A DNA stretch of 64,000 nt, taken from NCBI RefSeq assembly GCF_019703835.1, contig NZ_AP023054.1:1426001-1490000 (forward strand), given 5' to 3'. How positions within the stretch are numbered: position 1 is the stretch's first letter; every line of letters starts with the position of its first letter. This stretch comes from Thaumasiovibrio subtropicus (GTDB lineage: Bacteria > Pseudomonadota > Gammaproteobacteria > Enterobacterales > Vibrionaceae). This document shows positions 52,967-61,574 of this stretch, piece after piece. Under the pieces are notes generated by a model. That model searched no databases. It saw only the letters and a program-made list of their open reading frames with translations, and was not told where the DNA came from. A program made the position numbers and the translations under genes.

Positions 52967-54088
52967 ATGATGAAGACGTTTCGATTACCCGATCTTGGCG
53001 AAGGGCTCGCTGAGGCAGAGATCATTGCTTGGCATGTGGATGAGGGCGACAGTGTTGAGACCGATCAGGTCTTATTGACTGTAGAAACGGCGAAGGCGCT
53101 CGTGGAGGTCCCCGCACCTTATCAAGGCCGCATCTTACATCGTTATGGCAAGGTGGGAGATATCCTGCATATCGGCGTGAAGTTAGTCGATATTGAACCC
53201 AGCACCGCAGCAAGCAGTGATGCAGGAACCGTGGTCGGGCAGGTCTCGCAGCATACCGCAACAGTCAATGTCGAAGCCGAGCAACCCATTGGATTGGCTG
53301 TCACGCACTCTGAGCTGGTAGACAATGTTGTTGCCATGCCTTCTGCCCGGCGGTTGGCACGCAAGCTGGGTATTGATCTTCATCGAACACCGGGCAGCGG
53401 CCCGAATGGCACGGTGCTAGATAGCGACGTCTATAACCAATGCCAGCATCAGTTGCCGGGGACGGAAGTATTAAAAGGGGCGAGACGAAGTATGGCGAAA
53501 GCGATGGCGGAGTCTCATCATCATGTCGCATCGGTTACCTTGACGGAGGAAGCGATACTGGCGGAAGCGCATCATCATGATATTACGGTTGCGGTGATCA
53601 AAGCTATGGTGCATGCGTGCCAGACAGAGCCCGCTCTCAATGCCTGGTTTGATGAAGAAACCATGACCCGCTGCATGCATGATAACGTGTCGATAGGGAT
53701 CGCGGTCGACAGTGAACACGGTTTATATGTGCCAGTAATAAAGTCAGTCGATAGTATGAATGACGCGGCAATACGGGGTTGGTTGCGAGAGACGGTTAAA
53801 GGTATCCGGAGTCGACGCTTGGGACACGATCAAGGCCAAACGGCGACATTGACCTTGAGTAATTTTGGCGCGATTGCGGGCTTGTATGCGACACCCGTGA
53901 TCACACCTCCCCAAGTGGCAATCATAGGTATAGGCCGACTCCACGAGCAGTTAGCGTTAGATGAACAGCGCTCTCTTGTGACACAGCACTGTTTACCGAT
54001 ATCCATGACCTTCGACCATCGTGCGTGTACAGGGGGAGAAGCAGCCCGTTTTATGCGTGCTCTCACGCATTATCTGCAAGGCGAATAG
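52967..54088 (+). CDS. bkdB: Branched-chain 2-oxoacid dehydrogenase E2 (dihydrolipoyl acyltransferase)
   Basis: 373 residues. One lipoyl domain (about 1-78; lipoyl-Lys in V-E-T-A-K-A) and a peripheral-subunit-binding domain (P-S-A-R-R-L-A-R-K-L-G-I-D-L, about 125-160) are visible. The catalytic domain from about 170 is shorter than usual. The active-site segment reads F-D-H-R-A-C-T-G-G-E-A-A-R-F: the catalytic His is kept, but the usual Asp of D-H-R-x-x-D-G is Thr. Some E2 paralogues have T-G-G here, so activity is still likely. No E3 gene follows; a general lipoamide dehydrogenase must serve. Confidence 0.88.
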   Translation: MMKTFRLPDLGEGLAEAEIIAWHVDEGDSVETDQVLLTVETAKALVEVPAPYQGRILHRYGKVGDILHIGVKLVDIEPSTAASSDAGTVVGQVSQHTATVNVEAEQPIGLAVTHSELVDNVVAMPSARRLARKLGIDLHRTPGSGPNGTVLDSDVYNQCQHQLPGTEVLKGARRSMAKAMAESHHHVASVTLTEEAILAEAHHHDITVAVIKAMVHACQTEPALNAWFDEETMTRCMHDNVSIGIAVDSEHGLYVPVIKSVDSMNDAAIRGWLRETVKGIRSRRLGHDQGQTATLTLSNFGAIAGLYATPVITPPQVAIIGIGRLHEQLALDEQRSLVTQHCLPISMTFDHRACTGGEAARFMRALTHYLQGE

Positions 54089-54177
54089 GCAACCGCGTTT
54101 GAACATGTCACACTGTCACTCTTTATCATCGGTGACCGCTTGATTGACTTGTCGTAAGACTCGCAAAGGATCTGTCT

Positions 54178-54696
54178 ATGCATTTGGAAACGCAACGTCT
54201 GCGTATTCGCCCGACAACGCACTCTGATTTACCCGCCTTATATGCCTATTTATCATTGGAAGACGTGACGCCTTTTTTACCGGGTGGCGTGCATTCACTT
54301 GATGATGTAAAGGTGCTCATTGATAAGCCCTATCCACATACCTTTTCAATCACCCTACTGAACGGCCGATTAATCGGTCACTTGTTATTCCATCCATGGT
54401 TTGTGAAAGAAACGTATGAGCTTGGTTGGGTTATCGCACCTAAGTACCAAGGAAAGGGCTATGCGTCGGAAGCTGCGCGGGCCGCAATGGATTATGGATT
54501 TAGTGAAATGCGATTACACCGTATTATCGCGACGGCGCAGCCTGAGAATCCGGCATCATGGCGTGTGATGGAAAAGATAGGGATGCGAAAAGAGGCGCAT
54601 TCAAAACAGTGCTTGCCCCAACCCGATGGCACTTGGTGGGACGAGGTCTTTTATGCCTTGCTAAGAGAAGAGTGGCAGCCTTTTCAACGGCCTTAG
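54178..54696 (+). CDS. GNAT-family acetyltransferase (RimJ/RimL-like)
   Basis: 172 residues. It starts L-E-T-Q-R-L-R-I-R-P and has E-L-G-W-V-I-A-P-K-Y-Q-G-K-G-Y-A-S-E-A-A-R-A-A-M (acetyl-CoA pyrophosphate loop) followed by R-I-I-A-T-A-Q-P-E-N-P-A-S-W-R-V-M-E-K-I-G-M. This is the Acetyltransf_3 arrangement used on ribosomal-protein N-termini or small molecules; the substrate is unknown. Stands alone after bkdB. Confidence 0.85.
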   Translation: MHLETQRLRIRPTTHSDLPALYAYLSLEDVTPFLPGGVHSLDDVKVLIDKPYPHTFSITLLNGRLIGHLLFHPWFVKETYELGWVIAPKYQGKGYASEAARAAMDYGFSEMRLHRIIATAQPENPASWRVMEKIGMRKEAHSKQCLPQPDGTWWDEVFYALLREEWQPFQRP

Positions 54697-55053
54697 TAAA
54701 GGGAGACACGTGTCACAGTGTTGTTGGGAAGTCGCTCGAAGTAAAATGTAAGGTGGTTTGTTGGTTTCAAACGAGTTTGCGGTGTGATGGAGTTGCGAGT
54801 GACTTCTCATCCGCTAACAAGGTGAGGTGTTTGCATTTTGTTTCCGGGAAAAACATGACAATCGTCGCGTTATTGTTTGCTCAAAAATCGCTGATGGATC
54901 AAAGTAATTTTTTAACTGGCCTTTCTTTACGGTGCTGATGTATTTCAAAATGTTTCTGACGAATTTTTGCTCATCCAAATTTCGATATGAGGTATTGAAA
55001 GCCATGCGTTTTCACATAAATCTTGTTCTGATGTATTAGAAAAAGGATAAAAA
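54697..55053. other. Intergenic region upstream of the CBP-like gene
   Basis: About 355 nt, AT-rich toward the right. It contains a short palindrome GACACGTGTC at 54705-54714; otherwise nothing distinct. Presumably holds the promoter of the binding-protein gene. Confidence 0.45.
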
Positions 55054-56715
55054 ATGAAAACGACTCTTACCTTACTTGCTGCACTTTTAGGCGCGTCAGC
55101 GGCTCAGGCCAACAATTTGGAAAACATGTCACAAGTGACAATCATTCCAAATCACAATGCGACCATGGTGCGCAATTTTAACCCCTACATCTCGTCTCGT
55201 CTTCATACCGCACGTGATTTTATCTACGAGCCTTTAGTGATTTTTAATGAGCTAAAAGGGAATGTCCCTGAGTTCCGTTTGGCGACAGAGTATACCTTTA
55301 GCGATGATCTACTTTCGGTCACGTTTAAACTGCGTGAGGGGGTTAAGTGGTCGGATGGCGAAACCTTCAATGCCGACGATGTGCTATTCACCTTTGACAT
55401 GGTCAGTGAGCACGGCGCGATTGATGACCGTGGTATTAACGCCTTGGTGAAAGGGGTGCGTAAGGTTGATGACTATACAGTGACGTTTGACCTTAACGAA
55501 GTGAACACGAATGCGGCCTACGAAATTGTACTGGTACCGGTTGTGCCGCAGCATATCTGGAAAGATGTCAAAAATGTCACTGAATTTGAAAACCAACAAC
55601 CCGTGGGTACGGGCCCCTTCACTGAGATTGCTGTCTTTACTCCAACCTTATTTGTGCAGTGTCGTAACCCGAACTACTGGGACAACGCTAGCCTAGATGT
55701 GGATTGCTTACGAGTTCCTCAGTTTAACCACAATGACCAAGTATTGGGTTCATTGATTAACTCGGAAGTGGATTGGGCTGGCTCGTTTGTGCCGGATATT
55801 GATACCACGTTTGTTGCTGCATCAAAGAATCACGGCTACTGGTATCCTGCCGCAGGGACGCAAGCGTTCATGTTCAACTTCAAGTCTGCGGATCCGATCA
55901 AGCAAGAGGTCTTAAATAACATCGACTTCCGTCGCGCATTCTCGATGGCGATTGACCGTCAAACGATTGTTGATGTCGCGAACTACGGTAACGGTAGTGT
56001 CAATGACTTTGCATCGGGTCTAGGTTATGCATTCGAGGCGTGGTCTGACAAGAAAACACATGAAGAGTTTAAACCGTTCATGACCTACAACGTCGCGAGT
56101 GCGAAAGCTTTGTTGGAGAAAGCCGGTTTTGTTGATAAAACGGGTGATGGTTTTGTCGAAACACCAGACGGCAAGAGCTTTACGCTCGATATTCAATCGC
56201 CAATGGGCTGGACGGACTTTAATAACGTTGTCATGCTTGCGGTTGAGCAACTAGAAGAAGTGGGTATTCGTGCAGCGGCGCGTACCCCGGACTTTGCGGT
56301 GTATAACCAAAACATGCTGAATGCATCTTATGACATTGCTTATACCAACTACTTCCATGGACCGACGCCACACACGTATTGGAACAGTGGCTATCACTCG
56401 CGTCTTCAGACGGAGCAGGGTATGCCGCGTTTTGCGATGCACTTCTGGTCTAATCAAGAGCTAGATGACTTACTGGATAGCTTCTATGAAACGGCGAGTC
56501 GTGACGATCAGTTGAACATCGCCCATAAGATCCAACGCATTATCGCAGAGAACCAAGTGACGGTACCTGTGATGTCAGGTTCAAACTTCTACCAGTTTAA
56601 CACCAAGAAGTTTACTGGCTGGTGGAATGAAGATAACCAGAAGGGTCGCCCAATGATTTGGGAAGGGACACCAGAGCGCCTGTTGCATGTCTTAGATCTG
56701 AAACCTGTTAGTTAA
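55054..56715 (+). CDS. CBP-like chitooligosaccharide-binding protein (SBP_bac_5 family)
   Basis: 553 residues with a signal peptide ending A-Q-A. The mature sequence resembles from end to end what I recall of the Vibrio periplasmic chitooligosaccharide-binding protein CBP. Matching stretches include V-R-N-F-N-P-Y, D-F-I-Y-E-P-L-V-I-F-N-E, G-V-K-W-S-D-G-E, C-R-N-P-N-Y-W-D, V-N-D-F-A-S-G-L-G-Y-A-F-E-A-W-S-D, N-Y-F-H-G-P-T-P and the C-terminal P-E-R-L-L-H-V-L-D-L-K-P. In V. cholerae, CBP both feeds an ABC importer and restrains the ChiS sensor. No permease or ATPase gene and no chiS are adjacent, so this is an orphan; cellobiose-type ligands are possible. It matches the presence of an LPMO in the window. 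Confidence 0.85.
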   Translation: MKTTLTLLAALLGASAAQANNLENMSQVTIIPNHNATMVRNFNPYISSRLHTARDFIYEPLVIFNELKGNVPEFRLATEYTFSDDLLSVTFKLREGVKWSDGETFNADDVLFTFDMVSEHGAIDDRGINALVKGVRKVDDYTVTFDLNEVNTNAAYEIVLVPVVPQHIWKDVKNVTEFENQQPVGTGPFTEIAVFTPTLFVQCRNPNYWDNASLDVDCLRVPQFNHNDQVLGSLINSEVDWAGSFVPDIDTTFVAASKNHGYWYPAAGTQAFMFNFKSADPIKQEVLNNIDFRRAFSMAIDRQTIVDVANYGNGSVNDFASGLGYAFEAWSDKKTHEEFKPFMTYNVASAKALLEKAGFVDKTGDGFVETPDGKSFTLDIQSPMGWTDFNNVVMLAVEQLEEVGIRAAARTPDFAVYNQNMLNASYDIAYTNYFHGPTPHTYWNSGYHSRLQTEQGMPRFAMHFWSNQELDDLLDSFYETASRDDQLNIAHKIQRIIAENQVTVPVMSGSNFYQFNTKKFTGWWNEDNQKGRPMIWEGTPERLLHVLDLKPVS

Positions 56716-56731
56716 AGTCGAGAACGTAACT

Positions 56732-56763
56732 AAAAAAGCCAACCTTAGGGTTGGCTTTTTTTT
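56732..56763 (+). terminator. Rho-independent terminator after the CBP-like gene
   Basis: GCCAACC/GGTTGGC stem with a 4-nt loop inside an A-run/T-run pair (56732-56763). Confidence 0.9.
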
Positions 56764-56889
56764 GACCGTTAATCATAGTGTTGCACTTTTTCACACGGAA
56801 GGTTGCCTGCTTTGACATACAGCGGTGGTGTTGATAACCCTTTTCGCGCAGCCTAGTCTCAAATTATTAGAAGAAAGAAGTACTTGATT

Positions 56890-57858
56890 ATGAATCGCTT
56901 GGAAGATGTGCTGTATAACTCGGACGTCTTTATGTTTGTCAAAGATAAAAATGGACATTATCTGTTTGGCAATCGGCGAGTGTGTGAGTTTTTGCATGTT
57001 GACGCCAGCGCGATCAAAGGAAAAAACGACTTTGACTTCTTCTTGCCATCGGTAGCGCACCAATTACTCGCGGAAGATAGGCAGGTATTTGATGCTGGTG
57101 AGTCAGTAACGTTTCAGCGAGAGGTCGTAAACCTCAATGGTGAAAGGCTTGCGCTGTTTGTGTCTAAACATCCTATTTATGATGCAGCGGGTGATGTGAG
57201 TGGCATTCTTGGCGTTGCGTTTGATATCTCTGACTACCTAGACCAGATTGCTGTATGGCGATACAAAGCGACAACCGATGCGCTAACCGGGGCACTTAAC
57301 CGTACCGAGTTTGATCAAACGTTACAGAAAGAGTACGCCCGTCATCAGCGGCATCATCGAATCTTATCGATACTCGTGTTAGACATCGACAACTTTAAGA
57401 ACATCAACGATACCTATGGGCATGCTGTTGGCGATAGGGTGCTAAAGCATACCAGTGATGTGTTAATGGCAAATATTCGCCAAGAGGATTACTGCTTTCG
57501 TTTCGGTGGTGATGAGTTTGTATTGCTATTGCCTGAAACCACCACGTACGAGGCTTATGTATTGGGCAAGCGTTTACAGCATGAGATAGGTAATGAGTTG
57601 CAATTGCTGAATCAAGTTGGCGTGCTGGAAATTTCGGTGTCTGTCGGCGTTGCTTCGCGCTCTGTAGACTCGTCGTCGGCTTCGCTACTGTTTCAACATG
57701 CTGATGACGCCTTGTACTACGTTAAGAAGCATGGCCGCGGTAGAACGTATGTGAACTGCAGTCATACGTCGACGATTCGTGGTTGTGAAGGATGCGATCA
57801 CGCTGAGGAATGCAAAGCCCGAAAAACGGTACATATCGATGAAAATGAAGAGGGTTGA
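56890..57858 (+). CDS. PAS-GGDEF diguanylate cyclase with cysteine-rich tail
   Basis: 322 residues from the ATG at 56890; a TTG two codons earlier is possible. An N-terminal PAS domain (about 5-115; F-V-K-D-K-N-G-H-Y-L-F-G-N, I-L-G-V-A-F-D-I-S) is followed by a GGDEF domain (D-A-L-T-G-A-L-N-R, D-I-D-N-F-K-N-I-N-D-T-Y-G-H, intact F-G-G-D-E-F). An inhibitory R-Q-E-D site lies five residues before GGDEF. It should make c-di-GMP and be product-inhibited. The last 35 residues carry four Cys and two His (C-S-H, then G-C-E-G-C-D-H-A-E-E-C), a possible metal site that is unusual for the family. No transmembrane helix, so cytosolic. Confidence 0.9.
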   Translation: MNRLEDVLYNSDVFMFVKDKNGHYLFGNRRVCEFLHVDASAIKGKNDFDFFLPSVAHQLLAEDRQVFDAGESVTFQREVVNLNGERLALFVSKHPIYDAAGDVSGILGVAFDISDYLDQIAVWRYKATTDALTGALNRTEFDQTLQKEYARHQRHHRILSILVLDIDNFKNINDTYGHAVGDRVLKHTSDVLMANIRQEDYCFRFGGDEFVLLLPETTTYEAYVLGKRLQHEIGNELQLLNQVGVLEISVSVGVASRSVDSSSASLLFQHADDALYYVKKHGRGRTYVNCSHTSTIRGCEGCDHAEECKARKTVHIDENEEG

Positions 57859-57867
57859 GGTGAAAGA

Positions 57868-57889
57868 CCCAGACCGAGGTTGATCTGGG
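57868..57889. terminator. Hairpin between the convergent cyclase and artM genes
   Basis: CCCAGA (57868-57873) and TCTGGG (57884-57889) with a 10-nt loop; no strong T-run. Possible weak terminator. Confidence 0.35.
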
Positions 57890-57896
57890 CTAACAA

Positions 57897-58565
57897 TCAG
57901 TGTGCTTCAAAGGCAAGCGCGTGTTTCTCGACACGTCTGAAGATGAGGGTTAACAGCCCGTTTACTGTGAGGTAAAAAGCGCCTGCCGCACCGAACACTG
58001 TCAGTGTGTCGTAGGTTTGTGCATTGATGCGTTGCGCATAGCCCATGATGTCCATGATAGTGATCGTGCTGGCTAGTGACGTCCCTTTGAAGACTAAAAT
58101 GACTTCATTAGAATAAGCAGGTATTGCACGGCGAATCGCATAGGGGAGCAATACCGACAAGGTTTGACGTTTATTCATTCCCAGCGCTGAACATGCTTCC
58201 CACTGCTGCTTGGGAATGGCATCAAAGGCACCTTTAAATAAGAGTGTCGAGTACGCGGCGGTGTTTAACGCCAGTGCTAACATCGCACAAAACCAAGGCT
58301 GTACCAACCACTGCCATAAAAAACTCTCGCGAAGCCACTCGAACTGTCCCGGGCCATAGTAAATCAAGAAGATTTGCACTAGCAGTGGCGTCCCCGTAAA
58401 AAGAAGAATCACCCCGTTTACACCCTGCAGTAGTAACGGTGTTCTAAGGATCAGGACCAAGGTGAACAAGAGTGCAACAGTACATCCGATCAGCAATGCA
58501 ACAAAGGTCAACTCTAGGCTAGTCCATAATCCCTCGAGGAGGAGAAGTAAGTCGGATTGTTTCAT
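57897..58565 (-). CDS. artM: Arginine ABC transporter permease ArtM
   Basis: 222 residues, about five membrane helices. It has the His/Glu/Gln/Arg-type permease marks of amino acid ABC systems: G-T-P-L-L-V-Q-I-F-L-I-Y-Y-G, L-A-L-N-T-A-A-Y and E-A-C-S-A-L-G-M-N-K-R-Q-T (EAA loop contacting the ATPase). It overlaps artQ by ATGA. The order artP-artI-artQ-artM on the minus strand matches the E. coli operon apart from artJ. Confidence 0.92.
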   Translation of the reverse strand: MKQSDLLLLLEGLWTSLELTFVALLIGCTVALLFTLVLILRTPLLLQGVNGVILLFTGTPLLVQIFLIYYGPGQFEWLRESFLWQWLVQPWFCAMLALALNTAAYSTLLFKGAFDAIPKQQWEACSALGMNKRQTLSVLLPYAIRRAIPAYSNEVILVFKGTSLASTITIMDIMGYAQRINAQTYDTLTVFGAAGAFYLTVNGLLTLIFRRVEKHALAFEAH

Positions 58566-59242
58566 GCGCTCACCTTCTGTTGTCCCGGTGGTTCAAAATA
58601 GACAGAGAGACGTTTGATTAGCTTCTGACTGATGAGAGTGATAAGTAAGTAAATCAGGGCAACCGTCGCATACCAGGTGAAGCTTTCATGTGTTGCACTC
58701 GCAATGAGCTGCGCCTGCTTCATTAGGTCGGTCACGCCAATCAAAGAGACCAGCGCGGTATCCTTTAGTAACACTAGCCATTGGTTAGTTAGGCCGGGTA
58801 GCGCGTGTCGTACTGCTTGCGGCAATACAAATCTGAAAAAAGTCGCGGTTTTACCAAAACCTAACGCATAGGCGGCTTCTGCTTGCCCTTTAGGTACCGC
58901 CTTCAATGCACCACGAATAGATTGCGACGCATAGGCAGCAAAAATCAATGCCAAGGCCACGACTCCCGACCAGAATGGGTCAATCTCGACAAACGAGCCA
59001 GTAAGCAAAAATATGGCATGTGAGGTCCCAAAGAAGATAAAAAGGACCACAAGTAGCTCAGGCAAACCGCGAAGCAGTGTCACTAATAGTGTCGTTGGCC
59101 AAGACACCAAACGCCATTTGCTCATCTCGCCCGCAGCGAATGCTAGGGCAATGATCAAACCAACAAGGAGCGATACCAAGGCTAGCTGGATTGTCATCCA
59201 GCCAGCATTGAGAAGTGTTAAAGGATACCCGCTTAATGCCAT
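58562..59242 (-). CDS. artQ: Arginine ABC transporter permease ArtQ
   Basis: 226 residues from the ATG at 59242, one base after the artI stop; an in-frame start eight codons earlier would overlap artI. Typical segments are L-R-G-L-P-E-L-L-V-V-L-F-I-F-F-G, A-A-Y-A-S-Q-S-I-R-G-A-L-K-A-V-P-K-G-Q-A-E-A-A-Y-A-L-G and N-Q-W-L-V-L-L-K-D-T-A-L-V-S-L-I-G. These align with E. coli ArtQ as remembered. Confidence 0.93.
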   Translation of the reverse strand: MALSGYPLTLLNAGWMTIQLALVSLLVGLIIALAFAAGEMSKWRLVSWPTTLLVTLLRGLPELLVVLFIFFGTSHAIFLLTGSFVEIDPFWSGVVALALIFAAYASQSIRGALKAVPKGQAEAAYALGFGKTATFFRFVLPQAVRHALPGLTNQWLVLLKDTALVSLIGVTDLMKQAQLIASATHESFTWYATVALIYLLITLISQKLIKRLSVYFEPPGQQKVSA

Positions 59243-59243
59243 A

Positions 59244-59960
59244 TTAGTTACCGAAGTACTTATCAAAGATTTCTTGATATTGACCGTTCGCCTTGATGGC
59301 CGAGAGTGCTTGGTTAAGCTGGTCGACGAGTGCTTGGTTGTCTTGATTTACAGCAATACCAAAACCATTACCAAAGTACGCCTTGTCAGTGACTGCGTCG
59401 CCAACATAAGTCAGCTTGTCGTTCTTAGGGAACCACTCGGCTACCACGGCTGTGTCACCAAAGATGGCATCAATACGGCCGTTCTGGAGGTCAATAAAAG
59501 CATCTTGATAGCTGCCGTATGGGACAGGTGTCACCCCTTTCATCTGCTCAAGCAGGTAGCTTTGGTGTGTTGAACCATTTTGGACACCGACGCGTTTACC
59601 TTCGATTGCTGCGTCTTGGAGAGCAACAAAAGCGGCAGCGTTATCATAGTAGGCATCGGTGAAAGCAACTTGCTCTAAGCGCGCTTCAGTGATGTCCATG
59701 GCTGAGATAGCGGCATCATAACGCTTAAAGCGCAATGCAGGGATCAGGCTATCAAATGCTTGGTTGTGGAAAGAACAGCTCGCTTTTAGCTCTGCACAAA
59801 GCGCGTTAGCGAGGTCGACATCGAAACCTTGAATTTCGTTGTTCTCATCCATGTATTCAAATGGGGCGTAAGTCGCTTCCATGACGAATTTGATCTCTTG
59901 CTGTGCATTTGCTGCGGTTGCTGTGAGTGCCATTAGCATAGCCAGTGCTGTTTTTCTCAT
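59244..59960 (-). CDS. artI: Arginine-binding periplasmic protein ArtI/ArtJ
   Basis: 238 residues with a signal peptide ending A-N-A. The SBP_bac_3 fold shows E-A-T-Y-A-P-F-E-Y-M-D-E-N-N, G-F-D-V-D-L-A-N-A-L-C, D-A-A-I-S-A-M-D-I-T and G-N-G-F-G-I-A-V. It delivers basic amino acids, chiefly arginine, to ArtQM. It lies between artP and artQ. Confidence 0.92.
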   Translation of the reverse strand: MRKTALAMLMALTATAANAQQEIKFVMEATYAPFEYMDENNEIQGFDVDLANALCAELKASCSFHNQAFDSLIPALRFKRYDAAISAMDITEARLEQVAFTDAYYDNAAAFVALQDAAIEGKRVGVQNGSTHQSYLLEQMKGVTPVPYGSYQDAFIDLQNGRIDAIFGDTAVVAEWFPKNDKLTYVGDAVTDKAYFGNGFGIAVNQDNQALVDQLNQALSAIKANGQYQEIFDKYFGN

Positions 59961-59977
59961 CGCGAAACTCCTTGCGT

Positions 59978-60706
59978 TTAGTGAGACAGATAGTCTGAAA
60001 ATTGTTGAGTTTTAGGGTTAACAAATGCCGAACGGTCACCAAATTCGACAACATGGCCTTGCTCAAGATAGAGCACATGACTGGCCACTTTCTTCGCAAA
60101 ATCAACTTCGTGGGTGACAATTGCTTGCGTAATTCCGGTTTTACTCAGTTCGTGAATGATGTTCACAACCTGATTGGTGATTTCAGGGTCAAGTGCCGCT
60201 GTTGGCTCATCAAAGAGCAGAATTTCTGGCTCCATCATTAAAGCGCGAGCGATGGCGACACGTTGTTGCTGTCCGCCTGATAACTGCAGCGGCCATGCGT
60301 CTGCTTTGTCCGACAGCTGTAGTTGCTTCAATAAGCTTTTCGCTTTGGCGATGGCGGTATCTTTTGATTTACCCAAGACTTTGATGGGCGCTTCGATAAG
60401 ATTGTCCAGCACATTTTTATGAGGCCAAAGATGGTACTGCTGAAAGACCATGCCGACTTTAGCGCGTAACTGTTGGCCTTGTGTTTCTGTCACGCCAACA
60501 GTGAAGTCATACTCGTCGCCATTAATGGTCAGGCCACCTTCTTGAGCATGCTCAAGGAGATTAAGAATACGTAGCAGAGAACTTTTACCAGCACCACTGG
60601 GGCCAAGAAGCACAAGCGTGCTGCCCGATGGGCAAGTAAAGTTCACATCATGTAGCACTTGATGCTCACCGTAGAACTTGTTTATCTGTTTTGCTTGAAT
60701 ACCCAT
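59978..60706 (-). CDS. artP: Arginine ABC transporter ATPase ArtP
   Basis: 242 residues from the ATG at 60706, which aligns with the E. coli ArtP start; an in-frame ATG lies five codons earlier. Walker A is G-P-S-G-A-G-K-S-S, the signature L-S-G-G-Q-Q-Q-R and Walker [14 protein letters not shown], with V-T-H-E for the switch His. It powers the ArtQM permease. First gene of the operon. About 245 nt upstream separate it from the ynj genes and should hold the promoter, with an AT-rich ArgR-box-like stretch near 60762-60777 (weak). Confidence 0.93.
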   Translation of the reverse strand: MGIQAKQINKFYGEHQVLHDVNFTCPSGSTLVLLGPSGAGKSSLLRILNLLEHAQEGGLTINGDEYDFTVGVTETQGQQLRAKVGMVFQQYHLWPHKNVLDNLIEAPIKVLGKSKDTAIAKAKSLLKQLQLSDKADAWPLQLSGGQQQRVAIARALMMEPEILLFDEPTAALDPEITNQVVNIIHELSKTGITQAIVTHEVDFAKKVASHVLYLEQGHVVEFGDRSAFVNPKTQQFSDYLSH

Positions 60707-60950
60707 GCCATTTTTCTGCATTAATTACCGTTAAAGTGGATACTAACAATAATGGGTTTTTATGCAAGAAAAATGTATATATTTGCGATTGACTGGTTTT
60801 TTATTGTACTGTTTTGCGGATTTGTAGCCGGTTTGTTGGTTTGCTGTTGACTTGTTCGGTGGGGCTGGCAAGAAAGCCAGACAAAAAATGAATGACTACG
60901 CAATGAGCCCCCCTTAAATAGTGCGGCGGAGGTGAAGTGCGTCTTGGAGG

Positions 60951-61574
60951 TTATTCTGGCCAATTGAATATCTTGCCGTTAGTGGGGGCATCGTCAATGT
61001 CGTGTGTCACCAGCAGCGCAGGAATATTGGCTTGTTGGATACGTTCATAGACAAACTGGCGGAAAGAGGCTCTTAGTGGTTTATCCAGTTTGCTAAACGG
61101 CTCGTCGAGTAATAGTGCCGCAGGATTTGATAGTAGAGCGCGCAGCACACTGATACGGGCACGCTGTCCACCTGAAATAGTGTCAGGGTGAGCATCCGCG
61201 AGATCGATAAGGTCAACCTCTTCTAATACTGACAGTGCTTTCTTTTTTCGGTTTTGCTCCGAATCTGGCAGCGATAGTGCAAGGTTTTCCCATACAGAAA
61301 GGTGAGCGAATAGAAGGTCATCTTGAAACAGCATGCCGACACTGCGTTTGTGGGCGGGGAGCGCATTCAACAAGCGCATGTTGAGTATGATGCTGCCTTG
61401 CAGGGAGAAAATCTCACTCATGTGGCCGGAAATTGCACTCAGCAATGTGGATTTGCCGCATCCAGAAGGCCCCATAATGGTCAGCACCTCTCCGCGGCTG
61501 ACCTGAAGGTTGAAAGGACCAATGAAGCGTTGATTGTCTCTATTTATAGTGAGGCTTTTTAGTTCTAAGGGCAT
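60951..61574 (-). CDS. ynjD: ABC transporter ATPase YnjD-like
   Basis: 207 residues. Walker A G-P-S-G-C-G-K-S-T, Q-loop G-M-L-F-Q-D-D-L-L-F, signature S-G-G-Q-R-A-R and Walker B L-L-L-D-E-P-F-S-K-L-D. The G-Q-R-A-R-I-S-V-L-R-A-L-L signature region and the short C-terminus match E. coli YnjD rather than ThiQ. It overlaps the permease gene by 35 nt. Substrate of the YnjBCD importer is unknown. Confidence 0.87.
   Translation of the reverse strand: MPLELKSLTINRDNQRFIGPFNLQVSRGEVLTIMGPSGCGKSTLLSAISGHMSEIFSLQGSIILNMRLLNALPAHKRSVGMLFQDDLLFAHLSVWENLALSLPDSEQNRKKKALSVLEEVDLIDLADAHPDTISGGQRARISVLRALLSNPAALLLDEPFSKLDKPLRASFRQFVYERIQQANIPALLVTHDIDDAPTNGKIFNWPE

Noticed and set aside
54558-54938. 126-codon plus-strand ORF over the acetyltransferase 3' end
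   Set aside because: Frame-shifted shadow of the GNAT gene running into non-coding DNA without an RBS.
59013-59573. 186-codon plus-strand ORF opposite artQ/artI
   Set aside because: Antisense to two well recognised genes in a continuous operon.
60762-60777. ArgR box upstream of artP
   Set aside because: TGCAAGAAAAATGTA only loosely resembles the consensus and AT-rich matches are common; mentioned only as a weak possibility under artP.
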